Origin: an uncultured Campylobacter sp.
GTDB taxonomy: Bacteria; Campylobacterota; Campylobacteria; Campylobacterales; Campylobacteraceae
NCBI RefSeq assembly: GCF_938045595.1
Contig: NZ_CALIBB010000086.1
Span: 1 to 9,812, forward strand
Length of the DNA stretch: 9,812 nt
Direction: 5' to 3'
Shown: piece by piece, positions 7,158 through 9,812 of the stretch
How the letters are laid out: each line of letters starts with the position of its first letter
Position numbering within the stretch: the first letter of the stretch is position 1
The notes under the pieces: model-generated
Database searches by the model: none
What the model saw: only the letters and a program-made list of their open reading frames with translations
What the model was told of the DNA's origin: nothing
Program-made: the position numbers and the translations under genes

Positions 7158-7165
7158 ATTGTATA
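7158..7165 (-). promoter_or_regulatory. Predicted -10 region of the cyd operon with overlapping dyad
   Basis: On the - strand TATACAAT lies about 40 bases before the DUF4492 start, in a strongly AT-rich stretch, and could be the -10 element. It overlaps a small dyad, ATTGT-ATA-ACAAT (7158-7170 on the + strand), which could be an operator. The dyad does not match an FNR box (TTGAT-N4-ATCAA), and I cannot assign a regulator. Motif-based only. Confidence 0.35.
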
Positions 7166-7597
7166 ACAATTAATTAAAATTTAGCTTTAAATTTTGAAAT
7201 TTTGGTAGCAATTTTATCTTTTTAATAAATGAGTTTTTGCGCCACCACACTTAAATAAAGTTTCTACCGCATAATTCGCAACCGATCGCATTTTACTTAA
7301 ACTGCACAAAATTTTAGTTTAGATTCGTCATATAAAATTTTAGAATAGAATATATCAAGAAGCGAGCAGAAAAATGCGCGAGACTTTACCAAGCATCTTT
7401 GTGCCTAATTTGTAGCTATTTTAAACAGAATTTTTTGTAGGTAAATTAACACGGCTCGGTTGAAAGCAAACGTAAAAATTTTGAGGCTAAACGCCCGAAT
7501 TACACGATATAAAATTTAAGAACGTATAATTAACTCGGCGCAAAATCTAAAGCATTTCGTTAGACCGGGCGGATAATTGAAAAGCCTAAGAGTCGAT
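7166..7597. other. AT-rich intergenic region without a supportable gene
   Basis: About 430 bp between the aroE stop and the cyd promoter. All ATG-started frames I followed on either strand end within about 25 codons and lack ribosome sites. No tRNA-like or strong terminator structure is evident. A TATAAT at 7525-7530 on the + strand has no gene behind it. The region could hold upstream cyd regulatory sites, a small RNA or a decayed gene, but nothing in it can be named. Confidence 0.6.
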
Positions 7598-8383
7598 TTA
7601 GCGTAAATTTGCAGCATGGCTCATCAGCGCTGCAATCTCTGCTAGGTCGAATTTGCCGCCGAAAAAGAGATTGAAAGCAAGCGCGCCTTGATTTATCAGC
7701 ATCTCCTTGCCGTCTTTTGCGGGTAGATTTTTTGCACGCGCGGCTTGTAAAAACGAAGTCTGCTTGCCGTAGATCGCATCAAAGACAAATTTTGCGCGGG
7801 ATAAAATTTCATCTATTACCCCCTCGGGCGCAGGCAGCGCGTCATCTTTGAGCCCCGCGCCGGTGGCATTGACGATCAGATCGTAGTCTTTGGATCTGAA
7901 ATTTTCATAGGTAAAGAACTCCTCGCAGCCGAAGTCGAAATCCTTTGTGCTGCGGTTTAGGATGTCGAATTTCACGCCGTTTTTGCCTAGCGCGTAGCCG
8001 ATCGCTCGCGTCGTGCCGCCAGCACCTAAAATAAGCGCATTGCGAATCTCACCAAAGCCCAAAATCGCGCAGAAAAAGCCTTGCGCGTCGGTGTTAAAGC
8101 CTTGCAGCGCGCCGCCTTTTAGCACCAGCGTGTTTACCGAGCCTATCTTCTGCGCCGCCTCGCTTAAGATGTCGCATGCTTTAAATGCGTCGAGCTTAAA
8201 AGGCACGGTTACGTTCGCGCCCGCAAGCCTTAAAGTTTCAAATTTAGCTCGCAGCTCCTCGCCGCGCTGCAGCAAAACTCGCCCATAGTAGGCGTCCAGC
8301 TCCAAAAATTTTATCGCGTAATTATGAAGTAGCGGCGAGAGGGAGTGCGCGATCGGGTTGCCGAAAACCGCAAATCTGTCCAC
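7598..8383 (-). CDS. aroE: Shikimate dehydrogenase (NADP+)
   Basis: AroE reduces 3-dehydroshikimate to shikimate with NADPH in the cytoplasmic chorismate/aromatic amino acid pathway. The 261-residue protein has the usual two domains. Shikimate-side motifs are FGNPIAHSLSP (7-17, binding serines S14 and S16), NVTVPFK (57-63, catalytic K63), N84, NTDAQGF (97-103, catalytic D99) and GKEMLINQGA (225-234, Q232). The nucleotide site is GAGGTTRAI (120-128), with LNRS (142-145) after the second strand, where Arg usually reads the NADP phosphate. The loop VNATGAGL (171-178) replaces the more usual NATS/NATP form. The start is GTG (8383-8381), overlapping the TAG stop of the SPOR gene by one base. The Met-Asp-Arg-Phe-Ala-Val start lines up with the family N terminus, so this start is favoured and translation is probably coupled. 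Confidence 0.96.
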   Translation of the reverse strand: MDRFAVFGNPIAHSLSPLLHNYAIKFLELDAYYGRVLLQRGEELRAKFETLRLAGANVTVPFKLDAFKACDILSEAAQKIGSVNTLVLKGGALQGFNTDAQGFFCAILGFGEIRNALILGAGGTTRAIGYALGKNGVKFDILNRSTKDFDFGCEEFFTYENFRSKDYDLIVNATGAGLKDDALPAPEGVIDEILSRAKFVFDAIYGKQTSFLQAARAKNLPAKDGKEMLINQGALAFNLFFGGKFDLAEIAALMSHAANLR

Positions 8384-9414
8384 TATTTCACTCGGTAAAT
8401 ATACGCACCGCTATTGATGCTGCGCATATCGCTAAGCGCCTTTTGTAGCGCCTCGCCCTCAAAAGGTCCGACTAAAATTTTAGTCACGCTCTTGCTTCCA
8501 ACGTGAGTTTGCAGCGCAATTGGGCTGTAGCCTTTTTTGGTGATTTTTTTGGTATCAGATCCGTTTGGATCGTAGGCATTGGATGCGAAAACCTGCACAT
8601 AACTGCCGTTTGCCACGCTGGTGCTGGTGCTCTTTGCTGCAACGCCAGCCTTTACGCTCTCACTTTTAGACTCTGGCTTGCTAGCTTCTTTTTTAGGCTC
8701 GGGCTTAGCGGGCTCTTTTTTGGTCTCAGCTTTAGCATGTTCCTTTTTAGCTTCCGTTTTTGAAAGCTCTTTTTTAACTTCTGTTTTTGCTTGTTTTTCA
8801 GGTTCTTTTTTAGGCTCTACTTTTTGCTCGACTTTTCTAATTTCGGTTTTAGAAGGTTCTTTTTTGATCTCGTCTTTTGCAGATTCTTTCTTAGGCTCGG
8901 ACTTTTTTACGTCCGTTTTTTCAGACTTTTTGGCTTCGTCTTTAGGCTCAATCTTTTTACTTTCTATTTTAACTTCGGATTTTTTTGGCTCTTCTTTGAT
9001 TTCGGGCTTTTGGATTTCTACTTTCTGTGCTTCAGGCTGAGCGCTTGCGACGACCTTGCTTTCGGAATTAGGCTCTTGGGTTTTTATCTCTACTTTGGTT
9101 GGAGCTGCAGATGCTGTATTGGGTTCTGATTTCACCTCTACAGGCTCAGGCTGCGAAGGCTCAGGTTTTTGAACTTGTACGGCAGGCTTTTGCTCCGCTT
9201 TGGCAAGCTCTTCTTCACTAGGCATAGTAAGACCTGCGTTAGTATCAATATCGTCTTTATTAATAGCCTTCATTATGATTAAAATGATTAAGAATAAAAC
9301 TACGACGCCAGCTGCGACGGTAAGACCTTTTTTTAAATTCGCGTCCTTATCGACATTGCCGCTATTGATCACTATGTCGTCTATGCTGCTCATATCGAAA
9401 TTTTTGTCGTTCAT
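8383..9414 (-). CDS. SPOR-domain membrane protein with long Lys/Glu-rich linker (FtsN/DedD-like architecture)
   Basis: A bitopic inner-membrane protein of 343 residues. It has a short cytoplasmic N terminus (1-28), one membrane helix (about 31-50), a very long Lys/Glu/Pro/Ser linker (about 60-265) crossing the periplasm, and a C-terminal SPOR domain (about 269-343: SYVQVFA, KILVGPFEGEALQKAL, AYIYRVK). SPOR domains bind glycan strands lacking stem peptides and are typical of division proteins such as FtsN, DedD and DamX, so a role at the septum or in peptidoglycan handling is likely. There is no sequence evidence that it is the FtsN orthologue. ATG at 9414-9412 has a strong AGGAG site five bases upstream. 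It overlaps aroE by one base. In C. jejuni a similar membrane protein gene lies between glyA and aroE, as far as I recall, so the order seems conserved. Confidence 0.88.
   Translation of the reverse strand: MNDKNFDMSSIDDIVINSGNVDKDANLKKGLTVAAGVVVLFLIILIIMKAINKDDIDTNAGLTMPSEEELAKAEQKPAVQVQKPEPSQPEPVEVKSEPNTASAAPTKVEIKTQEPNSESKVVASAQPEAQKVEIQKPEIKEEPKKSEVKIESKKIEPKDEAKKSEKTDVKKSEPKKESAKDEIKKEPSKTEIRKVEQKVEPKKEPEKQAKTEVKKELSKTEAKKEHAKAETKKEPAKPEPKKEASKPESKSESVKAGVAAKSTSTSVANGSYVQVFASNAYDPNGSDTKKITKKGYSPIALQTHVGSKSVTKILVGPFEGEALQKALSDMRSINSGAYIYRVK
8668..8958 (-). repeat. Degenerate 27-bp (nine-residue) coding repeat in the SPOR protein linker
   Basis: Residues about 153-249 can be laid out as units starting with a Lys-Lys or Arg-Lys pair: KKIEPKDEA, KKSEKTDV, KKSEP, KKESAKDEI, KKEPSKTEI, RKVEQKVEP, a 12-residue unit KKEPEKQAKTEV, KKELSKTEA, KKEHAKAET, KKEPAKPEP, KKEASKPES. 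Most are nine residues with consensus KKEPxKxEx. Charge alternates closely, so the linker is expected to be extended or form a charged single helix. Confidence 0.8.
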
Positions 9415-9446
9415 ACTCTCTCCTAAGATTATTATTTACTTTGTAA

Positions 9447-9455
9447 ATTCTACCA
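9447..9455 (-). promoter_or_regulatory. Predicted extended -10 promoter for the SPOR-aroE pair
   Basis: On the - strand TGGTAGAAT (TGn plus TAGAAT) ends about 33 bases before the SPOR start codon, leaving a short leader that contains TTAGGAGAGAG. It lies between the glyA palindrome and the SPOR gene, so SPOR and aroE probably have their own promoter. Motif and position only. Confidence 0.45.
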
Positions 9456-9476
9456 CGCAAAATTTACGAAATAGAT

Positions 9477-9500
9477 AATTCGGGTAAGCTTACCCGAATT
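9477..9500 (-). terminator. 24-bp perfect palindrome after glyA, probable terminator
   Basis: AATTCGGGTA (9477-9486) and TACCCGAATT (9491-9500) are perfect complements around AGCT, making a 10-bp stem. It begins eight bases after the glyA stop in the direction of glyA transcription. The following bases (ATCTATTTCG) are only moderately U-rich, so termination may be partial. Confidence 0.6.
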
Positions 9501-9508
9501 TATTAAAT

Positions 9509-9812
9509 TTAATACATCGCGCGGTCGTAGATGATAAAGCGGTGCGCCAAATCTCGCACCTCCTCTTTGACCTGCGTCTGAAGCTTGGAATTTGAGATGT
9601 CGCTTAGCACGTCGGCGATTTTATTTCCGATAAACTCAAATTCTTTCTCCTTCATCCCTCGCGCGGTAAGTGCGGGGCTGCCGACGCGAATGCCGCTGGT
9701 GACGAACGGGCTGCGCGTCTCGCCCGGTACGGTATTTTTATTCGTCGTGATGCCTGCATTTTCAAGCGCAGCGCTAGCGTCCTTGCCGCTAAAATCTCTA
9801 TTTAAAAAGCTC
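9509..9812 (-). CDS. glyA: Serine hydroxymethyltransferase, C-terminal part (cut by the window edge)
   Basis: About 100 C-terminal residues are visible; the gene continues beyond the right edge. GlyA is a cytoplasmic PLP enzyme that interconverts serine plus tetrahydrofolate with glycine plus 5,10-methylene-tetrahydrofolate, the main source of one-carbon units. The diagnostic block NKNTVPG...SPFVTSGIRVGSPALTARGM is intact in this frame (only its ends are quoted), including the Arg of SGIR that binds the substrate carboxylate in the family. The protein ends FIIYDRAMY before TAA (9511-9509). The palindrome that follows probably ends its transcript. The neighbouring order glyA, SPOR gene, aroE fits Campylobacter. 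Confidence 0.96.
   Translation of the reverse strand, partial: SFLNRDFSGKDASAALENAGITTNKNTVPGETRSPFVTSGIRVGSPALTARGMKEKEFEFIGNKIADVLSDISNSKLQTQVKEEVRDLAHRFIIYDRAMY

Noticed and set aside
7158..7170. The dyad ATTGT-ATA-ACAAT considered as an FNR/CRP-type box for oxygen control
   Set aside because: Half-sites and spacing do not match TTGAT-N4-ATCAA or TGTGA-N6-TCACA, so no regulator was assigned.
7308..7343. Direct repeat AAAATTTTAG at 7308-7317 and 7334-7343
   Set aside because: This word and close variants occur all over the window, including inside genes, so it is a genome-wide composition feature.
7374..7415. A short ATG-started frame of 13 codons in the gap before the cyd operon
   Set aside because: No ribosome site and no hydrophobic or other pattern; expected by chance in AT-rich DNA.
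8503..9129. Three overlapping + strand frames rich in Ser, Leu and Phe
   Set aside because: They are antisense images of the Lys/Glu-rich linker, whose codon bias keeps the complementary frames free of stops. The SPOR gene explains this DNA.

Overview
The window looks like chromosomal DNA of a Campylobacter-type epsilonproteobacterium. The supporting signs are frequent AAAATTTT-type words, AAGGA ribosome sites, the glyA / SPOR-protein / aroE neighbourhood, and a cytochrome bd operon headed by a DUF4492 gene. The coding DNA is GC-richer than in C. jejuni (roughly the mid-40s percent by eye), which would suit the oral C. gracilis/showae/rectus group. The species assignment is inference.

Left part, + strand (1-3931): a promoter region carrying a 9-bp tandem repeat precedes a two-gene, translationally overlapping operon. 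It encodes a secreted two-half M16 zinc protease (PqqL/FusC-like) and a short SbmA/BacA-family inner-membrane peptide transporter. A long bipartite inverted repeat (3950-4003) separates it from the convergent operon on the other strand.

Middle part, - strand (7165 down to 4024): the cytochrome bd quinol oxidase operon, in the order DUF4492 small membrane protein, cydA, cydB, then a GC-rich hairpin spacer and a 34-codon single-helix membrane protein gene with a good ribosome site. The CydA chain keeps the haem and quinol residues. The CydB chain is divergent and lacks the classical DGFD motif. The small proteins at both ends of the operon may be accessory subunits. About 430 bp of AT-rich DNA without a supportable gene lies upstream of the operon promoter.

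Right part, - strand (9812 down to 7598): the 3' end of glyA, a terminator palindrome, a promoter, then a gene for a cell-division/peptidoglycan-type SPOR protein with a nine-residue Lys/Glu repeat linker. That gene overlaps aroE (shikimate dehydrogenase) by one base.

The most interesting points are the protease + SbmA pair, which looks like a reduced version of the protease-associated import systems known from FusC/FusD and PqqL/YddA, and the short membrane-protein gene behind cydB. No mobile elements, CRISPR arrays, tRNA or rRNA genes were seen.
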